From: an uncultured Opitutaceae bacterium
GTDB lineage: Bacteria > Verrucomicrobiota > Verrucomicrobiia > Opitutales > Opitutaceae
NCBI GenBank assembly: GCA_937958045.1
Contig: CALFXL010000042.1
Span: 1-30,882 of the forward strand
Reading direction: 5' to 3'
Length of the DNA: 30,882 nucleotides
The notes beneath the pieces are model-generated. The model saw nothing but the letters and a program-made list of their open reading frames with translations. It did not search any database and was not told the DNA's origin. Of the stretch, positions 16,952 to 23,966 are shown one piece after another (the stretch's first letter is position 1; the number at the start of each line of letters is the position of its first letter). A program made the position numbers and the translations under genes.

Positions 16952-17176
16952 TCAGTCGTTCGTTCCACGACCGTGGCGCGCTTCGTACTCTTTTTCCCAG
17001 CGGTACGTGTTCACGCGCAGCAGTGCGTAGAGCGGGCAGAACGAGCATGCGCCCGTGATGATGGGAATCAGCCCGAGGAGTCCCCACCAGCCCAGGCCCT
17101 TCATGGAGCAAAACAGAATCGCGCAGCCCAAGATGAACCGCACGCCTGCATCGTAGGAGCCAACATTAGCTTTCAT
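16952..17176 (-). CDS. DUF2892 inner-membrane protein (YgaP-type membrane domain)
   Basis: A 74-residue protein beginning MKANVGSYDAGVRFILG, which matches the conserved start of the DUF2892/YgaP membrane domain. An upstream in-frame ATG at 17233 would add 19 unrelated residues. Two hydrophobic helices are separated by a glycine-rich turn (KGLGWWGLLGLIPIITG), followed by the signature CSFCPLYALLRVNT with the conserved cysteine. In YgaP this domain is fused to a rhodanese, but here it stands alone. The cysteine pair could bind persulfide or dimerise, but that is speculative. It is divergent from the YchJ-family gene. Confidence 0.82.
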   Translation of the reverse strand: MKANVGSYDAGVRFILGCAILFCSMKGLGWWGLLGLIPIITGACSFCPLYALLRVNTYRWEKEYEARHGRGTND

Positions 17177-17314
17177 GGTCTTGTATGGGTTCGGGTATAA
17201 ATGTACGCCCGCGACGCGATTGCGGCTCCGCATAATTTGGCATGAGCTGACCGCTTCGTGCCTCGCGATTCCCGCTCGCTTCCCGTCGTCTCACCGCTTT
17301 CGTAACTGCCACGC

Positions 17315-17833
17315 ATGAATCCTTCGCAGTCGTCTCCCGTTGTTCTTCAGCCTTCTTCGCCGTGCCCTTGCGGAAGCGGCCAGACGTTCGCCGCGTGCTG
17401 CGGTCCGGTGATCGAAAATCCCGCGAGTGCGCAGACGGCTGAGCAAGTGATGCGCTCGCGCTTCACCGGGCATGTGATTCGCGATTACGTGCATTTGCAT
17501 CGCACGTATTTGCCGACGGCGAAGAAACCGTTCGTGCCCGAGGAAGAGACTGGCGAACCGATGGAGTGGACTCGGCTCGTCGTCCACTCGCATGAGCCGG
17601 AGGTGAAACCGGGCGTGTCCTACGTCGATTTCAGCGCGTATTTCCGTGCCGGCGATACCGAGCAGGCGATGCACGAAAAGTCGGAGTTTCTAAAGGTGGA
17701 CGGCGCGTGGTATTTTAATCGCCCGATTCGTCAGGGTCCACCGCCGGTCAGAACGGCCGTGAAGGTCGGCCGCAACGATCCGTGCCCGTGCGGCAGCGGC
17801 AAAAAATACAAGCAGTGCTGCCTGGGTAAGTGA
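17315..17833 (+). CDS. YchJ-family protein with two SEC-C zinc motifs
   Basis: A 172-residue protein. The N-terminal SEC-C motif PCPCGSGQTFAACCG (about residues 16-30) is followed by the YchJ middle domain, with AEQVMRSRFTGHVIRDYVHLH as the conserved helix and an NTF2-like beta domain. A second SEC-C motif NDPCPCGSGKKYKQCCLGK closes the protein. Each motif supplies the C-x-C...CC zinc ligands, as in the SecA C-terminus, and usually mediates protein or ribosome contacts. It ends 18 bp before the convergent helical-repeat gene. The cellular role of YchJ proteins is not established. Confidence 0.9.
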   Translation: MNPSQSSPVVLQPSSPCPCGSGQTFAACCGPVIENPASAQTAEQVMRSRFTGHVIRDYVHLHRTYLPTAKKPFVPEEETGEPMEWTRLVVHSHEPEVKPGVSYVDFSAYFRAGDTEQAMHEKSEFLKVDGAWYFNRPIRQGPPPVRTAVKVGRNDPCPCGSGKKYKQCCLGK

Positions 17834-17851
17834 TCGGCGACGCGGAGCCGC

Positions 17852-18721
17852 TCAGTCTTCCAAGACGAGCGCAGCCCGCGGCAGCGGACCATTTTTCACC
17901 ATAAAATCGGCCGCCGCGTCCGGAGCGCGGGCGGCCCATTGGCGCAGCGCGGTGATCAACGCGAACTCCCGCTCCTCGGTCGGCTCAAAATCGACGGCGG
18001 CGTGTGCCAGGCCGGCGGGATCGCCGCGCGCCCAGCCGGAAACCATCGCGCGGAAGGCCGTCCTGCGACGCGAGGATTGTAGTGAGGAAATGAATACACG
18101 CGCATCCTCCGGCGCGTGCTCTCCCCAATGATGGAAAGCGGCGACGGCCCAGAGCGGGTCGTTTTCTTCGGCGGTATTCAGGGCAAATTCCGCGGCGCGC
18201 TGATGTTCGCCGATGCGACCCAATGCGGCGATCAGACACGAGCCGATATGAGGACGCCGTTCGGGGAAGCGGGCCGAGAACTCGTTGGCGAGAGCGATCG
18301 CGAGATCGGTTTGATAGACGGCGCCGTGGAAGAAAACGGCGAAAGCAGGATCCACGGGAATGTCGTGAAAATGATCGGCCAACCACTCGGCCGCGCCGCG
18401 CGCGTCGTGTGCGGCCCAGTGCTCGAGTATCTCGAGCATGTGCTCCGCGCGCCGAGGCGTGTCGGGCTCAAGTAAATGTTGGCCCAGCGTCGCTCGAAAA
18501 TCGGGGATCGACGCGAGATGGCCTGCGGATGGAACCAGCGGGACGGCGAGTTGTAGTGGATTATTGGATACGTTACTCGCGCGGGCGAGGTCATCGGATT
18601 CGCCGGCGGATTGGAGGGGGAGGGATTTTGCGACGGGCTTCGTTTTCGACGCGAACCAGAGTCCCGCGACGGCAATCGCGGCGATGAGCAAAGCTGTGAT
18701 CAAGAGACGACGCGTGCGCAT
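17852..18721 (-). CDS. Membrane-anchored hypothetical protein with W-containing helical repeats
   Basis: A 289-residue protein starting MRTRRLLITALLIAAIAVAG, a single N-terminal membrane anchor. The upstream in-frame extension overlaps the pectate lyase gene and is rejected. After a Ser/Pro-rich linker, the domain is alpha-helical with a recurring pattern of Trp followed by an Ala pair: EHWAAHDARGAAEWLADHF, HHWGEHAPEDARVF, SGWARGDPAGLAHAAV, RQWAARAPDAAADFM. This resembles TPR/HEAT-like helical repeats common in verrucomicrobial proteins of unknown function. A 10-bp hairpin separates it from the upstream pectate lyase on the same strand. No enzymatic motif was seen. Confidence 0.7.
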   Translation of the reverse strand: MRTRRLLITALLIAAIAVAGLWFASKTKPVAKSLPLQSAGESDDLARASNVSNNPLQLAVPLVPSAGHLASIPDFRATLGQHLLEPDTPRRAEHMLEILEHWAAHDARGAAEWLADHFHDIPVDPAFAVFFHGAVYQTDLAIALANEFSARFPERRPHIGSCLIAALGRIGEHQRAAEFALNTAEENDPLWAVAAFHHWGEHAPEDARVFISSLQSSRRRTAFRAMVSGWARGDPAGLAHAAVDFEPTEEREFALITALRQWAARAPDAAADFMVKNGPLPRAALVLED

Positions 18722-18731
18722 GACAGAGGGA

Positions 18732-18756
18732 GCCGCCCGCAGAGTGTGCGGGCGGC
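18732..18756 (-). terminator. 10-bp perfect stem-loop after the pectate lyase
   Basis: GCCGCCCGCA (18732-18741) and TGCGGGCGGC (18747-18756) form a perfect stem with a five-base loop in the 43-bp gap between two same-strand genes. On the minus strand it is followed by TCCCTCTG, not a true U tract. It may terminate weakly or protect the lyase transcript 3' end. Confidence 0.55.
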
Positions 18757-18764
18757 GTTGATGG

Positions 18765-20642
18765 TTATTGATAAACGACTTCGAGCACGGGCCGATTGGC
18801 GACGCTCGAGTCATTACCCGAGTACCAGCCGATGTAGTCGTTACCGCCGTCGTCGTTGTCGTCGGTGGCGAAGTACACACGGAACTGCGTCTTGCCAGTC
18901 TTGTTGATGAAGCCGCGTCCGGTCGCGTTGAGCGTGCCGGAAGAAACCGCGCCATTGGATGCCGCGGCGCTCAAGCTGGCGACTTGCGTGGCGTCGGCGG
19001 CGGCTTGGAAGTCGCCGGTTTGCAGCGCGACGGAGTTGCTAAAGCCGGAGCCGCCTTTGATGTCCACGAAGCAGGTGCCGTGTGTGGTGAACGGGCTAGT
19101 GCCGGAGACGGAGCCGCGCGTGAGGCGCAGCGTCGCAGAGACGATTGTCGCGCCATCGGGAATCGATGACGTATCGAATGATAGGATCGTTTTGATCTGA
19201 CGATCGCTGCTATCGTCGCCGGCCCGCAACGCGGACGAACTCGACGCGTTGGTGTCCACCGATCCGCCGGTGTTGGACGATTCGCTCGATTCCACGATGC
19301 GTCCGTCTTCGCTTCCGATCGAAACAAATGTCACGGTCGTGCCCGATCCGCCGCCACCGCCACCGGACGTTGTCGCGCTGGCGGTGTTGGAGTTGGCGGA
19401 GCTGCCTGCGCTGTTGTTGGAGCGCGCGCGGAAGTAGTAGGTCGTTGATGCGGACAAGCCCGTTGCTTGGAACGACGTGGTGTTGGATCCGACATAGCTC
19501 GTCACGAGACCGGAGCTGAACGACGAGTTGGTGGCGCGATCAATGGTGAAACCCGTTTCGTTGTTCGCGTTATCAGACCAGGTGAGATTGATCTGGCTGC
19601 TCGAAACACTCGTCGCCGCCAAGTTGCTCGGCGCCGCGGGCGGTTGCGTGCCGCCTCCGCCCGTACCGCCTGAACCCGCGCCGGCCATCACCGCCGATTT
19701 CACGTTGGCGACGGGATCGGGCGAATACGCGTATGGAGGCGTGAAGACGTTGTCGCTGAATTCCACGACATTGGTGCAGTTCACGTACTGATTGTTGCGC
19801 GAACGGATGAGTCCGGCGGGCGAGTACTTCTCCTGTGGAGAGTTGATGTTCTCGAAAGAGTTATACTCGGTGAGCACTTCGGACTGGATGCTCGCGCGGA
19901 TGCAATAGTTGTTACCGGGCGCGTTGAAGTAGTTGTTGTAACTGTGAACGCGACCGAAGCGCACGCGTGGCATGCGCTCAACGGTGCCCGTGCTCCACCA
20001 ATTGTGGTGGAAGGTGATGCGCAGCTTGCCGGCGTCCTGCGAAGCATTGCTGTCGCTGTGGCCGATGAGGTTGGCGAAGTTGTGTCCACTGTTGAACGTG
20101 TACGAGAACTTGCACCACGACACCGTGATGTAGTCGGAGCCGCGTTTGATATCGAGACTGCCATCGCCGCAATCGACGAACGAACAATGATCGATCCAGA
20201 CGCGCGTGCAGCCCTCGAGGCTCAAGCCATCACCGTCCCCGACCACGTTGGGATTGGTGAAGTTGAGGCGTTGAATGATGACGTTGTTTACGCTCACGCC
20301 TTTCAGGTTGCCGATGAAGCCGGAGTTCGTGCCGACACCCTGAATGGTTTTGTTCGAGCCGAAGCGCGCGTTCGAATTTCCGAGGTTGATCGTGCCGGAA
20401 ACATTCACAATACGCGGCACGTCATCGGCGATCGCGGCGGTTAATTCGGCGAGCGAGATGACCGTGATCGTCGAGCCGCCGGCCCCGCCGGTGACCGAGC
20501 CTCCATAGAAAGCCCAACCGCCTTGCGCGGTGACGATGGAGTTGAAAGTCAGCGCGCAAACAGTCGCGACGATGGCCATGAGGGAGCGAGCAAAGCGGCG
20601 GCATGAAAGCCCCGCCGTGAATGAGGAGGATAGTAGGTTCAT
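18765..20642 (-). CDS. Secreted modular pectate lyase (PL1) with FN3 and DNRLRE-like domains
   Basis: A 625-residue exported enzyme for beta-elimination of homogalacturonan. A long signal peptide ends near AQGGW (about residue 40). The PL1 parallel-beta-helix catalytic domain covers about 41-310, with the family motif VWIDHCSFVDCGDGSLDIKRG, the catalytic-arginine motif R223-x-P225-x-x-R228 (ERMPRVRFG), and HHNWW. A Gly-rich linker leads to one fibronectin type III domain (about 340-425). A second Gly/Ser linker leads to a C-terminal DNRLRE-like beta domain (about 440-625, with ALRAGDDSSDRQIKTILSFD). The C-terminal modules probably aid attachment or surface display. It lies outside the LacI-linked locus and likely has its own promoter. 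Confidence 0.92.
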   Translation of the reverse strand: MNLLSSSFTAGLSCRRFARSLMAIVATVCALTFNSIVTAQGGWAFYGGSVTGGAGGSTITVISLAELTAAIADDVPRIVNVSGTINLGNSNARFGSNKTIQGVGTNSGFIGNLKGVSVNNVIIQRLNFTNPNVVGDGDGLSLEGCTRVWIDHCSFVDCGDGSLDIKRGSDYITVSWCKFSYTFNSGHNFANLIGHSDSNASQDAGKLRITFHHNWWSTGTVERMPRVRFGRVHSYNNYFNAPGNNYCIRASIQSEVLTEYNSFENINSPQEKYSPAGLIRSRNNQYVNCTNVVEFSDNVFTPPYAYSPDPVANVKSAVMAGAGSGGTGGGGTQPPAAPSNLAATSVSSSQINLTWSDNANNETGFTIDRATNSSFSSGLVTSYVGSNTTSFQATGLSASTTYYFRARSNNSAGSSANSNTASATTSGGGGGGSGTTVTFVSIGSEDGRIVESSESSNTGGSVDTNASSSSALRAGDDSSDRQIKTILSFDTSSIPDGATIVSATLRLTRGSVSGTSPFTTHGTCFVDIKGGSGFSNSVALQTGDFQAAADATQVASLSAAASNGAVSSGTLNATGRGFINKTGKTQFRVYFATDDNDDGGNDYIGWYSGNDSSVANRPVLEVVYQ

Positions 20643-20659
20643 GGGGTAGTGTGGGGTAA

Positions 20660-20697
20660 GCGATCACACGTGTCCGGACGGGCGATGTGTTGATCGC
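20660..20697 (-). promoter_or_regulatory. Hairpin in the presumed leader of the pectate lyase
   Basis: GCGATCACAC and GTGTTGATCGC pair over ten bases with one bulge, 18 bp upstream of the lyase start. The loop contains two perfect 8-bp palindromes, ACACGTGT and GTCCGGAC. The whole could be an operator cluster or a 5'-leader structure controlling the lyase. Confidence 0.4.
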
Positions 20698-21093
20698 GAG
20701 GTTGCTTCCGTGGAGCGGAAGCGGTTGGGGTAAACATCGCGACCGCGTGCGGTTGCCACGCGAGCGACGGTGACGTGGGGCCTGCCGGCTTCACGAAAGG
20801 GGTGGCGAATGCAAATGGGGCGAACGAGGCGAGGGGTAGGACGTGTGCCGCGAGAGCGCGCGAAACGACACGTGCCCGCCGGTTTGGCTCTCCGATTTTC
20901 GCGAAGCAAGCGCGGCGATGTGCCGCGGCGCGCATGGGCAAAAATTACATATTTCCTAATATCGCCCGCGGCCGCTTGCGGGTCGTCCGGAGGGTTTCAC
21001 GCGAATCCGCCGTCCGCGCATTTCGGCGGATAATTGTATCGAAAAAATGAATACGCCGGTCGGTCGCGTCGCGAGAAAAGGTCGCGGCGCGGT

Positions 21094-21112
21094 GTATTCG
21101 ACTTATGAATAC
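21094..21112. promoter_or_regulatory. GTATTC-N7-GAATAC dyad
   Basis: A perfect 6-7-6 inverted repeat of the size expected for a dimeric regulator's operator. A third GAATAC copy lies at 21049-21054. It sits in the region between the divergent pectate lyase and acyltransferase genes. Confidence 0.45.
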
Positions 21113-21138
21113 GAAAAAATGTCGCGCTTGTTTCGGTC

Positions 21139-21169
21139 AAAATCGCCGGTTTTCAGAGGGAAAATCGCC
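21139..21169. repeat. Tandem direct repeat AAAATCGCC, 22-bp period
   Basis: Two identical 9-mers at 21139-21147 and 21161-21169 start 22 bp apart, close to two helical turns. This arrangement suits response-regulator or other tandem binding sites. Confidence 0.4.
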
Positions 21170-21312
21170 CTGCCCTTGTTGCTGGCTGTTTGCGTGTGAG
21201 CAGGCCTGACGCGAGGAAAGCACGTATAGTTTTATCGCGTGCCGGAAGGTTCCTTTTGAGCGGAAAATACCATCGTTTTTACGAGGGAAGATGCCCCGGC
21301 GCGCAAAAAAAA

Positions 21313-21340
21313 GTGAAAGACTTTTCACGGCCAGTCTTTC
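21313..21340 (+). promoter_or_regulatory. Mutually exclusive hairpins upstream of the acyltransferase
   Basis: GTGAAA-GACT-TTTCAC (21313-21328) overlaps GAAAGAC...GTCTTTC (21315-21321 with 21334-21340). The two stems share bases and cannot form together. They lie 35-60 bp before the acyltransferase start, so they could be a leader switch or a regulator site. Confidence 0.4.
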
Positions 21341-21374
21341 CATTGCAGGACGCCCCGGAATCGGTCGCAAATGA

Positions 21375-22607
21375 ATGCAGAACGCCGGCGCAGGCCGACG
21401 TGGAACAATTCGAAAAATTTCTGCCGTGATAGCTCTTCAGTCCTCGATCGATCAAACGACTCTCGTCCCATTCCGCACCGTCAATCGAGTGCAGCGGTGG
21501 ACGGCTCCCAGCCAACCTGCCTGGCAGGATGCGGCCATCGATCTTCCCGACACCGACGAAGTGCATTCTGCTGAGCGCAAACTGCGCATGCTGCAGCGTT
21601 CCGGCTTGTTTGGTGGCGACACCAAAGGCGCGATCATCGAACGTGCATGTTCAGCGCAGGATCTGCGCACGGCTTATCGGTTGGTCCACGACGTTTATGT
21701 CTCCACCGGATTCATCCATCCGGATCCGGCGGGCATTCGTCTGCGTCTTTTTGAAACCTCGCCCGACACCGCGACGTTTGTTGCCAAAATTGATGGCCGG
21801 GTGGTGGGCGTGTTGAGCGTGGTGGCGGATTCGCCGGATTTCGGTTTGCCGTCCGACACTGCGTTTCGCGCGGAGCTCGATCGTCTGCGTAGCGAAGGTC
21901 TGCGGATGTGCGAACTCACGAATCAAGTGGTCGCACCCGAATATCGCAAAAGCGCGATCGCGACCGAACTCATGCGTTGCGCGATCGCGCACGGCGTGAA
22001 GGCAGGTTTCCATCAAGCGGTGGCCGCAGTGAGTCCGAGTCACGATGGCTTTTATCAACTGCTCGGTTTCCACAATATCGGTTCGGTTCGCAGCTACTCG
22101 GAGGAGATCTACGATCCGGTGGTCGCGATGGCGATGGACCTGAATATGTTTCGTCGGCCCGTCTGCCGGGGCACCGCTACGGAGCGCTTCGTGTTTCGTT
22201 TCGCCGTGACCGAAAATCCGTATCTCGACAAAGTCGGCGAATGGAATCGTCGCTCGCACGATTGCTTCCTGAGCGTGGACAACCTGATCCGCTTGTTCGT
22301 GCGCGAGAAAAATTTTCTCGATACGTGCACGCTCCCTGAGTTGCAGGCGATTCAGTTCCGCTGGGGCCGCAAGCTCTTCTCTGCGGTTATCGTGCACAGC
22401 AGCAGCAGTCGCGCGTCGTTCGAATACGGCCTCATCCTTTCGGCGACGATCGTCACCCGCTCCGCGCCCGCGCGAGGCACACGCGTCATTTCTCCAGGTA
22501 GGGGAACTTTCGTTCGTAATCTAACGCCATGCCGTTCCCGAAGCTTCCATAAGGCTCGCAGGAAACTTGTGGAACCGTCCCGGCGTACAGCGCGATTGCA
22601 TCGCTGA
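21375..22607 (+). CDS. FeeM-like N-acyltransferase (GNAT fold)
   Basis: Up to 410 residues; a GTG at 21426 (VIALQSSIDQTT) is an alternative start and no clear ribosome site distinguishes them. From about residue 90, AQDLRTAYRLVHDVYVSTGF begins a FeeM/GNAT-type acyltransferase core, with ATFVAKIDGRVVGVLSVV, CELTNQVVAPEYRKSAIATE and GFYQLLGFHNIG as successive core strands and acyl-CoA/ACP-contacting loops. FeeM enzymes join long acyl chains to amino acids; related acyltransferases occur with exosortase systems. The last 40 or so residues are very basic and overprinted on the end of the convergent ligase gene (122-bp overlap), so they are probably a recently gained tail. Substrates are unknown. 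Confidence 0.78.
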   Translation: MQNAGAGRRGTIRKISAVIALQSSIDQTTLVPFRTVNRVQRWTAPSQPAWQDAAIDLPDTDEVHSAERKLRMLQRSGLFGGDTKGAIIERACSAQDLRTAYRLVHDVYVSTGFIHPDPAGIRLRLFETSPDTATFVAKIDGRVVGVLSVVADSPDFGLPSDTAFRAELDRLRSEGLRMCELTNQVVAPEYRKSAIATELMRCAIAHGVKAGFHQAVAAVSPSHDGFYQLLGFHNIGSVRSYSEEIYDPVVAMAMDLNMFRRPVCRGTATERFVFRFAVTENPYLDKVGEWNRRSHDCFLSVDNLIRLFVREKNFLDTCTLPELQAIQFRWGRKLFSAVIVHSSSSRASFEYGLILSATIVTRSAPARGTRVISPGRGTFVRNLTPCRSRSFHKARRKLVEPSRRTARLHR

Positions 22608-23829
22608 ACCGTCGTTCGATGTCGGCCGTGGCGGCGATACCGGGTGCGAGTTGAATGCGCACCCGCGCCGTGATGCCGTCCGAACGCAGACGAAAATTGG
22701 CCGTGGTGAGCGCGGCGAGCGAAGGATCGTGATAGATGCCTTCCTTCACCGCTTCAGGAAACACCGCGACGCCGCTCGCGAGCACATGATCGCCGCGTCC
22801 GTGAATCATGACGACAGGGACGTTGGCGAGATCGGACCAAGAAATGCCGCGAAGCGCGGGCGATGCTTGAAGTTCGGGCGTGAGCGGAAGAAAGCTGCCG
22901 CGGTCGCCGGGCGCGTAGCGAATGAGCGGAACGCGTGTGCGCGGATCGAGCGTGGTGAGCAGCAAGCGCCCTGCGGAATCGAATTCGACGTAGATGCGCC
23001 GCGGATCGTAGGTGAAAATCGAGGGCACCCAATTCTCGGGACCGAGCCAGCGATGACGGAGTTCGGCGTCTCTGTGGAGCGCGCGGCGGAGAGCGACCAA
23101 GGCGCCCTTGGGTGGAATTTCCGCGAAAAGATTTAACCCGACTTCCGCGATGCCCATCGACGATACCACCATGCCGCTGTGCGGCGTTCGTGTATCAATT
23201 CCGAGGATACCTTCGAGATAGATGCGCGCGTTTTCCGCGAGGATTTCTTCGCCGACGATCACCTGCACGGTGAGTCGCGGCCACTCGATGCCTTGGCGTC
23301 GTCCCAGCTCGAGCGTGAGCTTTATAAACGCCGCATCACCGATGAGGATGATCTGCGCGAAGTGATGCGCGAATTCGTGAATGAGACCGATGACCATGTC
23401 CGGTCGCACACTCGTCTCGGCCAGCGTGCAGCTGCGCGTCGGCACTTTCACGCCCATGGGCAGACAGTTGATCAGCAACGTGCGTCGTGAGCGCACCGAA
23501 AACAAATGATCCAGCAAATCGTCGAGCGCATCGGCGGCGTGCGCCATGTCCTCCGCGGCAGTTAGCCCGAAGGCAAAAATACCTGAGTGGCCCGAACTGG
23601 TCAGCACCGAGCCGAGGTGTCCGAGTCGGCCATCGAGACAAAGTTGGCTGATGTCGAAGCGTTGAAACGTAGAGGCCTTGTCGAGGGTCGGCAGCTGCTC
23701 AAAATCCTCCAAGGTTCTTATCTGGCTGGGGACGACGTTCGCTTCTGAAAGGAGGGTGCGATAGGCAGGGACACGCGGAGCCGCTCGATGAAATGCCTCC
23801 AAAACCAGCTTTTCCAGATTGAGCTCCAT
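22486..23829 (-). CDS. Adenylate-forming enzyme, phenylacetate-CoA ligase/CapK-like
   Basis: A 447-residue member of the ANL superfamily, which activates a carboxylate with ATP. The N-terminal helix and LPTLDKASTFQRFD resemble PaaK/CapK proteins. The phosphate-binding loop is TSSGHSGIFAFG (residues about 96-107), the adenine region is SSMGIAEVGLNL, and the hinge area reads IRYAPGDRGSF then HGRGDHVLASGVAVFPEAV. The protein ends DYERKFPYLEK with the lysine-containing C-terminal tail. The loop is TSSGHSG where PaaK usually has a TSSGTTG-like sequence. It is convergent with the acyltransferase, overlapping its 3' end, so the pair may act on the same fatty or aromatic acyl chain. The acid is not identified. 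Confidence 0.8.
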   Translation of the reverse strand: MELNLEKLVLEAFHRAAPRVPAYRTLLSEANVVPSQIRTLEDFEQLPTLDKASTFQRFDISQLCLDGRLGHLGSVLTSSGHSGIFAFGLTAAEDMAHAADALDDLLDHLFSVRSRRTLLINCLPMGVKVPTRSCTLAETSVRPDMVIGLIHEFAHHFAQIILIGDAAFIKLTLELGRRQGIEWPRLTVQVIVGEEILAENARIYLEGILGIDTRTPHSGMVVSSMGIAEVGLNLFAEIPPKGALVALRRALHRDAELRHRWLGPENWVPSIFTYDPRRIYVEFDSAGRLLLTTLDPRTRVPLIRYAPGDRGSFLPLTPELQASPALRGISWSDLANVPVVMIHGRGDHVLASGVAVFPEAVKEGIYHDPSLAALTTANFRLRSDGITARVRIQLAPGIAATADIERRFSDAIALYAGTVPQVSCEPYGSFGNGMALDYERKFPYLEK

Positions 23830-23907
23830 GGCTAAGCGCGGCGCGTCCGCGATCGGGTGTATCCAAAAAATGGAGACGGCGCGCGGTGTGGTCTGCGCCG
23901 TCCGAAC

Positions 23908-23942
23908 AGAAAAAACGCGGAACTCCGAAAAGCTCCGCGTTT
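23908..23942 (-). terminator. Intrinsic terminator of the PEP-CTERM gene
   Basis: On the minus strand AAACGCGGA pairs with TCCGCGTTT (23913-23921 with 23934-23942) around a twelve-base loop, and the stem runs directly into a T run. It lies 25 bp after the PEP-CTERM stop. Confidence 0.85.
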
Positions 23943-23966
23943 GCGAGTCACTTCACTGGCTCTGGC

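Larger units (their letters stand above)
20643..21374. other. Non-coding, repeat-rich region between divergent genes
   Basis: About 730 bp with no convincing gene. Two small open frames near 20770-21050 are Arg/Ala-rich and overlap inverted repeats, so they look like chance. It holds several hairpins (20660-20697, 20704-20722, and a TCCGCCG/CGGCGGA stem near 21007-21030), three GAATAC boxes (21049-21113), a tandem AAAATCGCC repeat (21139-21169) and overlapping inverted repeats at 21313-21340. The base composition is more AT-rich around 20940-21300 than in the flanking genes, as expected for promoters. Confidence 0.7.

Noticed and set aside
20770..21050. Two small plus-strand open frames before the acyltransferase
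   Set aside because: They overlap each other in different frames, are Arg/Ala-rich and lie over inverted repeats.
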